Notes: a model not told the origin generated them from the letters alone. A stretch of DNA of 64,000 nt from Alcaligenaceae bacterium SAGV5 (GCA_009360345.1 SPDP01000001.1:2375832-2439831); one strand, 5' to 3'. Positions 50,856 to 60,055 are shown, counted from the stretch's first letter. Made by a program: numbers and translations.

Positions 50856-51824
50856 ATGGATCGCAAACTGGCCTGCGCCGCGGCGCTGTCGGGCATCCTG
50901 GCCGCCGCGCCGGCCGTTGCCGCCGAGGCCTATCCGGGCCGCATGGTGAAAATGGTGGTGCCGTCCATCGCCGGTAGCGCCCCGGACATCATCGCGCGGC
51001 TGGTGGCCGAACGGCTGACCGCGGCCTGGGGCCAGCAGGTGGTGGTGGAGAACCGCCCCGCCGGCAACGGCATCGCCGCGATGCAGGAACTGGCCCAGGC
51101 CGCGCCCGACGGCTACACGCTGGGGCTGTTCCACGCCGCGGCGGCCGTGACCACGCCGGTCATGTACAAGGAAGCCCGCTTCGACATCGAACGCGATGCC
51201 GAGACCGTGGCCACCATCGCCTATACGCCCATGCTGTTCGTCGCCAATGCCCAGGCGCCCTACAAGAACGTGGCCGAGATCCTGGCCGCCGCCAGGGCCC
51301 GGCCGGACGACGTGGTCATCGGCAGTCCCCGCCGCGGGTCCATTCCCCACCTGACGTCCGAGATGATGGGCCAGTATGGCCATGCCCGTTTCCGGCAGAT
51401 CGGCTTCAGCGGGACCACCCAGGCGATCCAGGCGCTGATCAAGGGCGACATTCCGCTGTATGTCGACGGCACCGCGCCGCTGATCCCGCTGGTGCGCAGC
51501 GGCCGCATCAAGGCCATCGCCGTCACGGCCGATGAAGCGCTGCCCGGCCTGGACGGCATTCCGCTGGCCAAGGACGCCGTGCCAGGCACCGTCGCTTCCG
51601 GCTGGTTCGCCATGTTCGCCCCCAAGGGCACGCCCCAGGCCGTGATCGACCGGGCCAGCGCCGACGTCAACGCGGCGCTGCGCCAGGGCCCCTTCGCCGC
51701 GCGCCTGGCGGAACTGGGCACCTATCCGATGATCAAGTCCCAGGCCCAGGCGCGCGACTTCATCCGCAGCGAAAAAAAGCGCTGGGAAGAAGTGATCGCC
51801 GAAGCCGGCGTAAAACCCGAATGA
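50856..51824 (+). CDS. Bug-family periplasmic solute-binding receptor
   Basis: A 322-residue receptor; ATG 50856 with CGGAGGAG upstream. Signal peptide to about residue 24 (SGILAAAPAVAA). Motifs MVVPSIAGSAPDIIARLV, VVVENRPAGNGIAA, PDGYTLGLFHAAAAV and RQIGFSGTTQAIQALIKG. Instead of the usual P-x-x-P-G-G ligand loop it has PSIAGSAPD, a variation in the beta-hairpin that contacts the carboxylate ligand. Probably controlled by the TetR protein at 49966. Confidence 0.92.
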   Translation: MDRKLACAAALSGILAAAPAVAAEAYPGRMVKMVVPSIAGSAPDIIARLVAERLTAAWGQQVVVENRPAGNGIAAMQELAQAAPDGYTLGLFHAAAAVTTPVMYKEARFDIERDAETVATIAYTPMLFVANAQAPYKNVAEILAAARARPDDVVIGSPRRGSIPHLTSEMMGQYGHARFRQIGFSGTTQAIQALIKGDIPLYVDGTAPLIPLVRSGRIKAIAVTADEALPGLDGIPLAKDAVPGTVASGWFAMFAPKGTPQAVIDRASADVNAALRQGPFAARLAELGTYPMIKSQAQARDFIRSEKKRWEEVIAEAGVKPE

Positions 51825-51930
51825 TGCAGGCCCCGCCCAGGCCCCCTCGTGATGCCAGGCAGACCCAGGATGCGGTGGATCCGGCTTAGCCGGTCCGCCC
51901 GCGTCGCCCCCCGGGACCCGGCGCCGGGCC

Positions 51931-51985
51931 GCCCCAAGGCGGGTTCCGGCCCCCTTGGGGGGCTGCCGCGTAGCGGCTGGGGCCC
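51931..51985. repeat. REP-like GC-rich intergenic hairpin repeat
   Basis: GCCCCAAGG (51931-51939) pairs with CCTTGGGG at about 51953-51960, followed by CCGCGTAGCGG. The look is that of short extragenic palindromes common in Bordetella and Achromobacter. It lies in the 179-base gap between the convergent Bug and MFS genes and may stop or stabilise both transcripts. Confidence 0.5.
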
Positions 51986-52003
51986 CGCCATACCGGGCGC
52001 GCG

Positions 52004-53200
52004 TCAGCGCGCAGGGGGGGGCCTCTTCGGCAGCCATCGCCAAAGGACGGCGGCGGCGGCCAGGCCGAGGGTACCCACCGACGCCACCCCTATGGTCAAC
52101 GACGCGATGGCCGTGATGGCCGACAGGATGACCGGCCCCAGGCTGTTGCCGACGTCGGCGATCAGGCGCCAGATGCCCAGGAACTCCGTGCGGCCGTGGG
52201 GGGGCGAGGAGTCGGCGCCCAGGGTCATGACGATGCCGGAACTGATGCCGTTGCCGAAGCCCAGGATCAGCGAGACGATCAGGAAGGGCACGACGCTGGT
52301 CGTGAGCGAGGTGGCCATCAGCGCGCCGCCCATCAGCAGCACGGACGGCAGGGCGACCCAGAGGCGGCCGTGCCGGTCCATGATGGTGCCGGCCGGGTAG
52401 AACACCGACATGTCGATGGCGGCGACCAGGCCATAGATGATGGAGACGGAAGCGGGGGCCAGTCCGAGGTGGTCGGCCCAGAGCGGGATCACGACCTGGC
52501 GCGACGACCGCAGCGCGCTGACCAGCAGGATGCCCAGGCCCAGCGTCAGGAAGACCTTGGCATGGTCGCGCGCGATGTCCTGGACCCGCGGTTTGGCGCG
52601 GGCCGAGGCGGCATGGCTTTCGCTGGTCATCTCCGGCGCGAGCCAGGCGATCAACCCGGAGCCCGAGATCGCCACGGCGGCCACCCAGTACGCGCCGTCG
52701 AGCCCGATGAAGTGGATCATGGCCGCGCCGGCGAAGGGGCCGATGAAGACCCCTATCCGATTCGTGCCGCCCAGGGTCGAGAGCGCCCGCGCCCGCATAT
52801 AGGAAGGCACGGCATCGATCAGGTAGGTCTGGCGGGCCAGCAGGAAGACCGACGACGCCATGCCCACCATGAATACGCCCACGCCCAGCATCCAGGCATG
52901 GGGGGCGAAGATGCACAGCAGCAGCGCCATCACGCTGAAGGCGGCCGCGCCCGCCATGGACCGCCGTTCCCCGTGGCGGGACGTGATCATGGCCGCGGGG
53001 ATATTGCTGACCAGCGAGCCTATGCCCATCAGCGACACGATCAGGCCCGCCACGGCCACCGAGGCGCCGAGTTCACGGGCGCTGAGCGCGATGACGGGGA
53101 GGATGGCGCCGTTGCCGACGCCGTAGAGGACCGATGGACCGAATGCCGGGATGGCGATCTGTTTGAGGCTGAATGGAGTGTCGCTGCTCGGCGCTGTCAT
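52004..53200 (-). CDS. MFS transporter
   Basis: 398 residues from the ATG at 53200; ATG 53269 would add 23 residues but overlaps the flaG leader. Twelve hydrophobic segments; motif A-like MITSRHGERRSMAGA after span 2 and VFYPAGTIMDRHGRLWVALP in the second half. RTYLIDAVPSYMRARALS-type linker is present (ARQTYLIDAVPSYMRARAL). Substrate not assignable. Divergent from flaG. Confidence 0.88.
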   Translation of the reverse strand: MTAPSSDTPFSLKQIAIPAFGPSVLYGVGNGAILPVIALSARELGASVAVAGLIVSLMGIGSLVSNIPAAMITSRHGERRSMAGAAAFSVMALLLCIFAPHAWMLGVGVFMVGMASSVFLLARQTYLIDAVPSYMRARALSTLGGTNRIGVFIGPFAGAAMIHFIGLDGAYWVAAVAISGSGLIAWLAPEMTSESHAASARAKPRVQDIARDHAKVFLTLGLGILLVSALRSSRQVVIPLWADHLGLAPASVSIIYGLVAAIDMSVFYPAGTIMDRHGRLWVALPSVLLMGGALMATSLTTSVVPFLIVSLILGFGNGISSGIVMTLGADSSPPHGRTEFLGIWRLIADVGNSLGPVILSAITAIASLTIGVASVGTLGLAAAAVLWRWLPKRPPPAR

Positions 53201-53271
53201 TGCGGGGGACGGGGCAGGGGCCCCCGGCCCGTTAATCCACGTATCGCCCCCCCTATCGCCACGGAACATTC

Positions 53272-53634
53272 ATGAGCATCCATGCCATCGACACCGCCGT
53301 CGACCTGCGCGCCTCGCCGGCCGCCGCCGCGTCGACCGCCCGGCCCATCGCGCCCGCTGGCTCGACCAACCTGCTCGACCCGTCGCTGCCCGCCACCGCG
53401 CAGGTGCCGGATGTGGGGGAACTGCGGGCCGCGGTCGATGCGTTCAACCGCTTCGTCCCGCTGGCGGCCCACAACCTGACCTTCAGCATCGACGATGACA
53501 GCGGCAAGGTCGTCGTCAAGGTGGTGGACGGCGATACCCAGGACGTGATCCGGCAGATCCCCTCCGAGGAAGCCTTGGCCCTCAGCCGCTCGCTGGACCA
53601 GATCAAGGGCGCGCTGCTCAGCCGCAAGGCCTGA
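53272..53634 (+). CDS. flaG: Flagellar protein FlaG
   Basis: A 120-residue FlaG-family protein. The N-terminus is variable; the conserved C-terminal half shows LTFSIDDDSGKVVVKVVDGD and VIRQIPSEEALALSRSLD. FlaG proteins influence filament length. fliD follows after 32 bases. Flagellin (fliC), often next to flaG, is not in the window; upstream is a divergent MFS gene, so a block edge near 53215 is possible. Confidence 0.9.
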   Translation: MSIHAIDTAVDLRASPAAAASTARPIAPAGSTNLLDPSLPATAQVPDVGELRAAVDAFNRFVPLAAHNLTFSIDDDSGKVVVKVVDGDTQDVIRQIPSEEALALSRSLDQIKGALLSRKA

Positions 53635-53666
53635 GCCCCCCCACAACCCGATACCAGGAGAACTCC

Positions 53667-55127
53667 ATGGCTAGCGTAGGATCCGCCCTCGGCGTGGGCT
53701 CCGGCCTCGAACTGTCCACCCTGTTGAGCAACCTGATGGCGGCCGAGAAAGTGCCGCTCACCAAGCTCCAGGCCCAGGCCACCTCGGCCCAGACCAAGAT
53801 TTCGGCCCTGGGCCAGCTCAAGAGCTCGCTGTCGTCGCTCCTGACGGCCGCAGCGGGCCTGACGCCGGAAAAATTCACCGGACTGGTCGGCAGTTCGTCG
53901 GACTCGTCGGTGGCCTTCATCACGGCCGACAACAAGGCCGGCAAGATCAGCCACAAACTCGACGTCACCTCGCTGGCCCAGGCCGAGAAAGCCGTCAGCG
54001 GCGCACTGGCCAACGATGCGCAGCTGAACACGGGCACCCTGACCATCACGCTGGGCAAAGTCGAGAACGGCAGCTTCGTCGCCGGCGAGGCCGAAGCCAA
54101 ATCCGTCGTCATCGACGCCACCAACAACACGCTGTCCGGCCTGCGCGACGCCATCAACAAGACGGAAATGGGCGTCACCGCCTCGCTGGTCACCGATAGC
54201 AGCGGATCCCGGCTGGTGCTCGCGTCCAGCACCACCGGCGCGGCCAACGCGTTCCAGGTCACCAGTTCGGACTCGGGGACGGGCGGCAGCCAGTCGCTGG
54301 ACCGCTTCGCCTACGACCCCGCCACCGCCCCGCCCTACGCCAGCGGCGGATCGCCCACCGGCATGAGCCAACTGCAGGCAGGCGCCGATGCGCTGTTCAA
54401 ACTGGACGGCATGGAAGTCACCAGCGCCACCAACACGGTGACTTCGGTGCTCGACGGCATCACGATCACCCTGCAGAAATCCGGCACCACCACGATCGCC
54501 ACCAATCCCTCGGCCAGCGGCGGCGCGGCGGCGCTGCAATCGCTGGTCACCGCCTACAACGCCTTCCTGAACGTCGCGGCCGCGCTGTCGGCCAACGCGC
54601 CCAGCGAAACCCGGGGCAAGGCCGGCGCCACGGGACCGCTGGCGGGCGACGGCCTGGTCCGCGACCTGACGGCGCGCATGCGCAATGAGATCTTCTCTCC
54701 CATGCAGGGCGCCACCGGCCCCTACACGACGCTGGCCTCGCTGGGCGTGGGCTTCGACCAGGACGGCGCGTTGACGCTGGACACCGACAAGTTCAACAAG
54801 GCCATGACCGCGGACCCGGGCGCCGTTTCCAGGCTGTTCACGCCCCAGCCGTTCGGCGAAGGCACGCAAAGCCTGGTCGAGCGCTTCACCGCGCAACTGT
54901 CGCCTTATACCGACAGCAAGGGCGTGATCGATGGCCGCACCGACGGACTGAAGAGCACGATCAAGACGCTGGAAACCCAGCAGAACCAGATGAGCAACCG
55001 GCTGGAACAGATCGAGGCGCGCTACCGCCGGCAGTTCACCGCGCTCGATTCGATGCTGACCCAGCTCAACAACACGGGCAGCTTCCTGACCCAGCAGATC
55101 GAGGCGCTGAAGAACCTCAACAAGTAA
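53667..55127 (+). CDS. fliD: Flagellar hook-associated protein 2 (filament cap)
   Basis: A 486-residue cap protein, full length. N-terminal ALGVGSGLELSTLLSNLMAAE and the helix pair with AQTKISALGQLKSSLSSLL, central variable domains, SALVT-type repeats in the D2/D3 region, and C-terminal coiled coil TQQNQMSNRLEQIEARYRRQ-like (coded around 54970-55040) ending NTGSFLTQQIEALKNLNK. ATG 53667 with AGGAG upstream. Confidence 0.95.
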   Translation: MASVGSALGVGSGLELSTLLSNLMAAEKVPLTKLQAQATSAQTKISALGQLKSSLSSLLTAAAGLTPEKFTGLVGSSSDSSVAFITADNKAGKISHKLDVTSLAQAEKAVSGALANDAQLNTGTLTITLGKVENGSFVAGEAEAKSVVIDATNNTLSGLRDAINKTEMGVTASLVTDSSGSRLVLASSTTGAANAFQVTSSDSGTGGSQSLDRFAYDPATAPPYASGGSPTGMSQLQAGADALFKLDGMEVTSATNTVTSVLDGITITLQKSGTTTIATNPSASGGAAALQSLVTAYNAFLNVAAALSANAPSETRGKAGATGPLAGDGLVRDLTARMRNEIFSPMQGATGPYTTLASLGVGFDQDGALTLDTDKFNKAMTADPGAVSRLFTPQPFGEGTQSLVERFTAQLSPYTDSKGVIDGRTDGLKSTIKTLETQQNQMSNRLEQIEARYRRQFTALDSMLTQLNNTGSFLTQQIEALKNLNK

Positions 55128-55141
55128 CGCCGCCGGCACGC

Positions 55142-55181
55142 AAGCGGGAACTCATCGGTTTTGCCACGCCAATTCCCGCTT
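55142..55181 (+). other. Stem-loop between fliD and fliS
   Basis: AAGCGGGAA (55142-55150) and TTCCCGCTT (55173-55181) form a perfect 9-bp stem with a 22-base loop, starting 15 bases after the fliD stop. No T run follows, so partial attenuation or mRNA protection is more likely than full termination. Confidence 0.4.
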
Positions 55182-55263
55182 TAGGTCCATCACACCTAGT
55201 CGTTAAATCCGTCAGGGCTGCCGTGCAAGCGGCATGCCGCTACGCGTTCAGCAGGAGTCGCAC

Positions 55264-55671
55264 GTGTCGGGATTCGGGAATTTCGGGGCCAGGGCCTATG
55301 TCAGCGTCGGAGTCGAGACCGGAGTCTCCGGCTCCAGTCCTCACGCGCTGATTCTGATGCTCTACGACGGCGCGCTGGAGTCGCTGCGCAAGGCCATCGG
55401 CTGCATCGAGGCCGGCGACCCCCTGGGCAAGACACGCGCGCTTTCCCGCGCCACCCGCATCATCGACGAAGGCCTGCGCGCCAGCCTGGACCACAAGGCC
55501 GGCGGCGATCTGGCCGGCCAGTTGAACGCCCTGTACGACTATATGCTCCGGCGCACGATGCAGGCCGGGATCGACAACGATCCGGCTCCCATCATGGAAA
55601 GCGTCCGTTTGCTCGACGGGTTGCGTGACGCCTGGGCGTCGATCCAATCCGACAGCCAGGTGGCTGCCTGA
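55264..55671 (+). CDS. fliS: Flagellin export chaperone
   Basis: A 135-residue FliS. GTG 55264 is preferred: AGGAG lies six bases upstream and FGARAYVSVGVETGVSGSSP is the usual N-terminus, whereas ATG 55234 adds residues unlike the family. HALILMLYDGALESLRKAI, TRIIDEGLRASLDH and LNALYDYMLRRTMQAGIDND are typical. Binds flagellin and prevents early assembly. Confidence 0.94.
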   Translation: MSGFGNFGARAYVSVGVETGVSGSSPHALILMLYDGALESLRKAIGCIEAGDPLGKTRALSRATRIIDEGLRASLDHKAGGDLAGQLNALYDYMLRRTMQAGIDNDPAPIMESVRLLDGLRDAWASIQSDSQVAA

Positions 55672-55673
55672 CC

Positions 55674-56015
55674 ATGGCAAGCGAGGATTCCGGCATGGCG
55701 CCAGCACCCGCCGGGCTGGCCGCGCTCTACGGCCAGCTGGCCGAGATCAGCCGCGCGATGCTGGCCGCGGCGCGCCGGGGCGACTGGGACGCCGTCACGG
55801 CCAGCGAGTCGGACTGCGCCGGGCTCGTGGGACAATTGCGCCTGCGCCCCATCGAGACCTGCCCGCCCGCCGAACGCGAAACCTGCATGCACCTGATACG
55901 CGAGATCCTTGCCAACGATGCCGCCACCCGGGACATTGCCGAGCCGTGGATGAAGGAGCTGGAGCAGATACTGCGGCCCCGCCGCCACCTCTTCGGCGCA
56001 CAGATGTACCGCTGA
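55674..56015 (+). CDS. fliT: Flagellar protein FliT
   Basis: A 113-residue helical FliT-like chaperone/regulator, two bases after fliS. Visible: LYGQLAEISRAMLAAARRGD and HLIREILANDAATRDIAEPW. FliT binds FliD and, in enterics, FlhDC. Position is more informative than similarity for this short protein. Confidence 0.82.
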   Translation: MASEDSGMAPAPAGLAALYGQLAEISRAMLAAARRGDWDAVTASESDCAGLVGQLRLRPIETCPPAERETCMHLIREILANDAATRDIAEPWMKELEQILRPRRHLFGAQMYR

Positions 56016-56116
56016 AAGGGCAGGCGCCCCTGCCCCGCGGGCGTGACGCCGCCCGCCCAGGAAGGCGCCATCGGACAGAACCCCATGCATAGCCCCGCAC
56101 TATTTGGAGACCGCGC

Positions 56117-56455
56117 TTGGTAGCGGATACCCGCCAGACGCAGCCGGTCAGCGCCATCGCCCCCACGCAAAGCTGGGAGCGCTATCGCGAGGATGCCCGC
56201 GAGGCCGTGCTGGCTCGCCTGCTCAACGTCACCGGCGCCAGCGGCCTGAGCGGCGGCGCCCGCCCGCCCGGCTCGGCGGGACTGCCTCACGGGCTGGTGC
56301 GGGCGACGGTACTCCAGGCCAACAGCGACACCGAAGCACTGGTCAACATCGCCGGCAAGCCTTACCTGGTCAATACCCGCCAACCCTTGAGCCCTGGCGT
56401 GACACTGGTGCTGCGGCTGCTGGACGACCGCACCTTCCTGCACGGCCAGGAGGAT
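56117..56455 (+). pseudogene. fliK: FliK-like hook-length control protein, N-terminal part
   Basis: About 112 residues: an N-terminus with a helix (SWERYREDAREAVLARLL) and the beta-rich opening LVRATVLQANSDTEALVNIAG, GVTLVLRLLDDRTFLH, seen in FliK-like proteins downstream of fliDST. The frame is open into azlC but the DNA changes near 56455. The C-terminal core is at 36680-37070. Confidence 0.7.
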
Positions 56456-56512
56456 GGCCGGATCGGCGGACCACGCTCCCCCGGGGACGGCGGCGGGCGC
56501 GGGCAGGCGCTC

Positions 56513-57268
56513 ATGTCCGCCACGCGTCCGTCCGCCGCAGCGCCCCCCCTGTCCCCGCAGGAACGCCGGGCGGCCATCGTCGCGGGCCTGAGGGCGCTGG
56601 CGCCCACCACGATCGCCATCGGCGTCTGGGGCATGGTCAGCGGCGTGGCCATGGTCAAGATCGGCCTGAGCCAGTCCCTGGCGCTGGCGATGACCTTCCT
56701 GGTGTACGCGGGCTCGGCCCAGCTGGCCGCCTTGCCGCTGATCGTGGCGGGGGCGCCGGTGTGGCTGGTGTTCGCCGCGGGCTGCGTGGTGAACCTGAGG
56801 TTCGTGATCTTCGCGGCGGCCTTGCATCCCTATTTCCGCCGCTTCTCCCGCTGGCGCCGCCTGGGGCTGGGCTTCCTGACGAGCGACATCGGCTTCGTGC
56901 TGTTCATGCCCCGCTACGGCGACGCGGCGGTCAAGGGCACGCCCGAGCAGACCTGGTTCTTCCTGGGCTCGGCCCTGGGCAATTGGCTGACCTGGCAGGT
57001 GTGTTCGGTGGCCGGCATCCTGCTGGGCGCCGTGGTGCCGCAGTCCTGGTCGCTGGAATTCGCCGCGGTGCTGGCGCTGATCGCCATCGTGGTGCCCATG
57101 GTGGCGACCTGGCCGGTGGCCGCGGCGGTGGGGGCGGCGGCCCTGGTCGGGTGGGCCGGCCAACCGCTGCCCTTGCGGCTGGGGCTGGTCCTGGCGGTCG
57201 TGGCGGGCGTCTGGGCCGGCGTGGCCACGGAGCGGGCGCTGGAGCGCCGCAAGGAGGCGGGGGCATGA
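56513..57268 (+). CDS. azlC: Branched-chain amino acid exporter, large subunit
   Basis: A 251-residue AzlC-family membrane protein from ATG 56513; the frame runs in from fliK sequence but ERRAAIVAGLRALAPTTIAIG is the usual N-terminus. Motifs GMSQ-type IGLSQSLALAMTFLVYAGSAQLAALPLI, NLRFVIFAAALHPYFRR and TSDIGFVLF. With AzlD it exports branched-chain amino acids or analogues. Stop overlaps azlD (ATGA). Confidence 0.93.
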   Translation: MSATRPSAAAPPLSPQERRAAIVAGLRALAPTTIAIGVWGMVSGVAMVKIGLSQSLALAMTFLVYAGSAQLAALPLIVAGAPVWLVFAAGCVVNLRFVIFAAALHPYFRRFSRWRRLGLGFLTSDIGFVLFMPRYGDAAVKGTPEQTWFFLGSALGNWLTWQVCSVAGILLGAVVPQSWSLEFAAVLALIAIVVPMVATWPVAAAVGAAALVGWAGQPLPLRLGLVLAVVAGVWAGVATERALERRKEAGA

Positions 57269-57615
57269 GTCCGTCCACCCTGCCGCCGGTATCCGATTCC
57301 CTGTACGTCTGGCTGGTGATCGTCGCGCTGGCGCTGTGCACCGTGCTCACGCGCGCCGGCTTCCTGCTGCTGGGCGACAACGTGCCCCTGCCCGAGGGCG
57401 TCAGGCGGGCGCTGCGCTACGCGCCCGCCGCGGCGCTGGCGGCCGTGATCGTGCCGGACCTGCTGCCCTGGGCGCAGGGCGGCATGCCGGTGTTCGACTG
57501 GCGGGCCCTGGCCGCGGTGATCGCGGTGGCGGTCATGGTGACCACCCGCAACACGATCGCGATGATCGTGGCGGGCATGGCCACGCTCTGGCTGCTGAGG
57601 TGGCTGGCGGGCTGA
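57265..57615 (+). CDS. azlD: Branched-chain amino acid exporter, small subunit
   Basis: A 116-residue AzlD-type protein with three to four spans: VWLVIVALALCTVLTRAGFLLL, RALRYAPAAALAAVIVPDLL, WRALAAVIAVAVMVTTRNTI and IVAGMATLWLLRWLAG. Coupled to azlC by a four-base overlap. Confidence 0.92.
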   Translation: MSPSTLPPVSDSLYVWLVIVALALCTVLTRAGFLLLGDNVPLPEGVRRALRYAPAAALAAVIVPDLLPWAQGGMPVFDWRALAAVIAVAVMVTTRNTIAMIVAGMATLWLLRWLAG

Positions 57616-57628
57616 CGGCCCGCATCCC

Positions 57629-58612
57629 TCATTCGGCCTGGATGTTGCGCTGGACCACCACGGCGCGCAGCCGCCGGATGTCGTTCTCGACGCGCGCCTG
57701 GAATTCGTCGGGCGTGGAAGCCTTGGGCGAACCGCCCCAATCGACCAGTTGCTGGTGCACGGCGGGCATGTCCAGGACCGCCCGCAATTCGCGGTTCAGG
57801 CGCGCGACCACGTCGGCGGGCGTGCCGGCCGGCGCGGCGATGCCCAGCCACGATTCGAACACGACGGCGGGCAGCGTGTCGGCCACGCTCGGCACGCCGG
57901 GCAGCGCCTGCACGCCCTTGGGCGCGGTGGTCGCCAGCAGGCGTACGCGCTGGGACTTGAACAGCGGCGCGGTATTGGTCATGGTGTCGATCATGACGTC
58001 CACGCGTCCGGCCAGCAGCTCGGTCATCGGGCCGGCCCCGCCCTTGAACGGCACGTGCAGCGCGCTGCCGCCGCTTTCGGCCATGATCCATTCGCCCACG
58101 AGGTGCATGGCGGTGCCGACGCCGACCGAGGTGTAGGTGTAGCGGTCTTTTTCGGTCTTGATGCGGTGGACGAAGTCGTCGAAGGACTTGATCGGCGACG
58201 ACGGCGCCACCGCCAGCGTCAGCGGATACGTCGTGATCGTGGAGACCCAGGCAAAGCCCTTGACCGGCTCGAAGGGCAGGTCCTTGCGCATGGCGGCGTT
58301 GGTGCCGTGGCCGCTGGTCATCAGCACCAGCGTGTAGCCGTCGGGCTCGCTCTTGGCGACCTGGGCCGAGGCGATGTTGCCGCCGTCGCCGGCGCGGTTC
58401 TCGACGATGACGGGCTGGCCGACCCGCTCGGACAGTGCCTTGCCGACCAGCCGGGCGACGACGTCGCTGCCGCCTCCGGCCGCGAAGCCGACCAGCAGCT
58501 TGATCGGCCGGTTCGGATAGGTGTTCTGCGCGTGCGCGGGGCCGGCCAGTGCCGCGGCCAGGATGCCCGCCGCGGCAAGAGCGTGGCGGCGGCCGGTGAT
58601 GGTGTTGTTCAT
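57629..58612 (-). CDS. Bug-family periplasmic solute-binding receptor
   Basis: A 327-residue receptor from ATG 58612. Signal peptide ends near ALAGPAHA (residue about 28). Motifs LLVGFAAGGGSDVVARLV, VIVENRAGDGGNIASAQV, PDGYTLVLMTSGHG, LHVPFKGGAGPMTELLAG. Third gene of a minus-strand unit VOC-IclR-Bug, 60 bases after the IclR stop; the ligand is probably what the IclR protein senses. Confidence 0.92.
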   Translation of the reverse strand: MNNTITGRRHALAAAGILAAALAGPAHAQNTYPNRPIKLLVGFAAGGGSDVVARLVGKALSERVGQPVIVENRAGDGGNIASAQVAKSEPDGYTLVLMTSGHGTNAAMRKDLPFEPVKGFAWVSTITTYPLTLAVAPSSPIKSFDDFVHRIKTEKDRYTYTSVGVGTAMHLVGEWIMAESGGSALHVPFKGGAGPMTELLAGRVDVMIDTMTNTAPLFKSQRVRLLATTAPKGVQALPGVPSVADTLPAVVFESWLGIAAPAGTPADVVARLNRELRAVLDMPAVHQQLVDWGGSPKASTPDEFQARVENDIRRLRAVVVQRNIQAE

Positions 58613-58672
58613 GGTGGGTCTCCTCTTCGTCCCTGTTTTCGTGCGGCCCCGTCGGGGCACGCGTGGCGCCGC

Positions 58673-59416
58673 TCAGTCCGCCGTCTGCAGGCGGGCGGAA
58701 ATCTCGCGGCTTTTCTGTTGCAGCACGACCCCCAGGGCAGCGCCGTTGAGGAACTCGCCCCGCTGCTTCGAGCAGACCAGGGAGATCGTTCCTATGACTT
58801 CATCCTCGACGATCACGGGCACGCCATAGCCGATGACGTCGGGATCGAGCCCGGCGTGGCTGATGGCGTATCCCGCCTTGCGTATGGCCTTCAGGTTGGC
58901 CCAGGTGGCGTTCCATGTCTGTTCGTCGGCGCCGGCGTGGGTCTGCTCGAACAGCTTGCGCACGCGCGCCCGCGGCCAGAACGCCAGCACCGACAGCGAA
59001 GGCGCGCCGCGGAACCACGGCAGGCTCTTGCCCCGCATGTAGGTCAGTTCCAGCGGCTCGATACCGGGTTCGTGCGCGACGTTCAGCAGGTGCTCGCCGT
59101 AGACGTTGGAAAGCAGCACATGGCAGCCGGTCTCCTGCGCCAGTCCGCGCAGGATGGGCTGGCTGGCGCGGGTGAGCGGGTCGGTTTCGCGGATCAGCGA
59201 TTCGAGTTCGACCACCCGCGCGCCCACCACGTAGACGCCGCGCGGCAGCCGTATCAGCAGGCCGGCCGCGCACAGTTCCTTGACGTAGCGGTAGGTGGAC
59301 GAGGGCGTGAAGCCGAAATGGCTGGCCAGGTCGTCCACCGTCCAGGCGTACCGGTCGTGGGTGTAGGCGTCGAGCAGCGTGAGCATGCGGCCCAGGCTGG
59401 AAGCGCTTTCCGTCAT
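58673..59416 (-). CDS. IclR-family transcriptional regulator
   Basis: A 247-residue regulator from ATG 59416, whose first bases overlap the stop of the VOC gene. Winged helix at about 8-65 (WTVDDLASHFGFTPSSTYRYVKEL) and an IclR effector-binding domain at about 85-240 (GLAQETGCHVLLSNVYGEH, KAGYAISHAGLDPDVIGYGV). Likely controls this unit in response to a catabolite. Self-regulation is possible, since it is the second gene. Confidence 0.92.
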   Translation of the reverse strand: MTESASSLGRMLTLLDAYTHDRYAWTVDDLASHFGFTPSSTYRYVKELCAAGLLIRLPRGVYVVGARVVELESLIRETDPLTRASQPILRGLAQETGCHVLLSNVYGEHLLNVAHEPGIEPLELTYMRGKSLPWFRGAPSLSVLAFWPRARVRKLFEQTHAGADEQTWNATWANLKAIRKAGYAISHAGLDPDVIGYGVPVIVEDEVIGTISLVCSKQRGEFLNGAALGVVLQQKSREISARLQTAD

Positions 59417-59979
59417 GCCGGCGCTTGCTCCACGCCCATGCGCCGGGCCATGTCGGCCCGCCATTCCTGGCGGCTGCGGAAGCCGGGCAGGGCGCGCGCG
59501 TGCCGCTCGGCCCAGGCCATGAGCTCGGCCGGCGGCAGCTCGATGGGCATGGGGACGCGCATGGGCTGCGAGACGTACCAGGGCGTGTCGATGTACAGCT
59601 CCAGCCGGTTGCCCTCGGGGTCGCGGCAGTACAGCGACAGCGCGTTGCCGTGCGTGACGGGCGCGAGGTCCGCGACGCCCGCCTCGACAAGGCGGCGGTG
59701 ATAGCGCTGCAAGGTTTCCAGGGAATCGGCGGTGAGCGACAACTGGTTGATGACGTTGAAACGGACATCGGCGGGGCGGCCCGACACCAGCACGATCTGG
59801 TGATGGACGTCCGGGTCGCGGCTGGTGAACACCAGTTCGATCGGGCCATGGGGGCCGTCGAGCAGTCCGCGGTCCGTGATCGTGAAATCCATGACCTGGG
59901 AATAGAAATCGGCCATCCGCTGGATATCGGTGACGAAGATGCCGACGTGGCTGAAGGAAAGACCGGGTCTTTGGGTCAT
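59413..59979 (-). CDS. VOC family protein (extradiol-dioxygenase fold)
   Basis: A 188-residue protein from ATG 59979; ATG 60018 would add 13 residues. GLSFSHVGIFVTDIQRMADFY opens the first beta-alpha-beta-beta-beta module with a metal His; VHHQIVLVSG holds a second His; LYCRDPEGNRLELYIDTPW carries the third ligand Glu. This is the 2-His-1-Glu pattern of catechol 2,3-dioxygenase-like or glyoxalase enzymes. Coupled to the IclR gene by a four-base overlap. Confidence 0.9.
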   Translation of the reverse strand: MTQRPGLSFSHVGIFVTDIQRMADFYSQVMDFTITDRGLLDGPHGPIELVFTSRDPDVHHQIVLVSGRPADVRFNVINQLSLTADSLETLQRYHRRLVEAGVADLAPVTHGNALSLYCRDPEGNRLELYIDTPWYVSQPMRVPMPIELPPAELMAWAERHARALPGFRSRQEWRADMARRMGVEQAPA

Positions 59980-60001
59980 TATGAAAATAAAGCCTGATAT
60001 G

Positions 60002-60055
60002 TGGCGATAAACCGCCATAAGAAAATTAAGTTTTTTGCATATTACGCAAAAAACT
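60002..60055. promoter_or_regulatory. Two inverted repeats upstream of the VOC-IclR-Bug unit
   Basis: TGGCG (60002-60006) pairs with CGCCA (60013-60017), and AGTTTTTTGC (60029-60038) pairs perfectly with GCAAAAAACT (60046-60055) across a seven-base spacer. Both lie in a markedly AT-rich patch 23-76 bases upstream of ATG 59979, where the promoter and an IclR operator would be expected. Confidence 0.55.

Noticed and set aside
55142..55181. Rho-independent terminator after fliD
   Set aside because: The stem is good but no T tract follows and fliS-fliT continue on the same strand.
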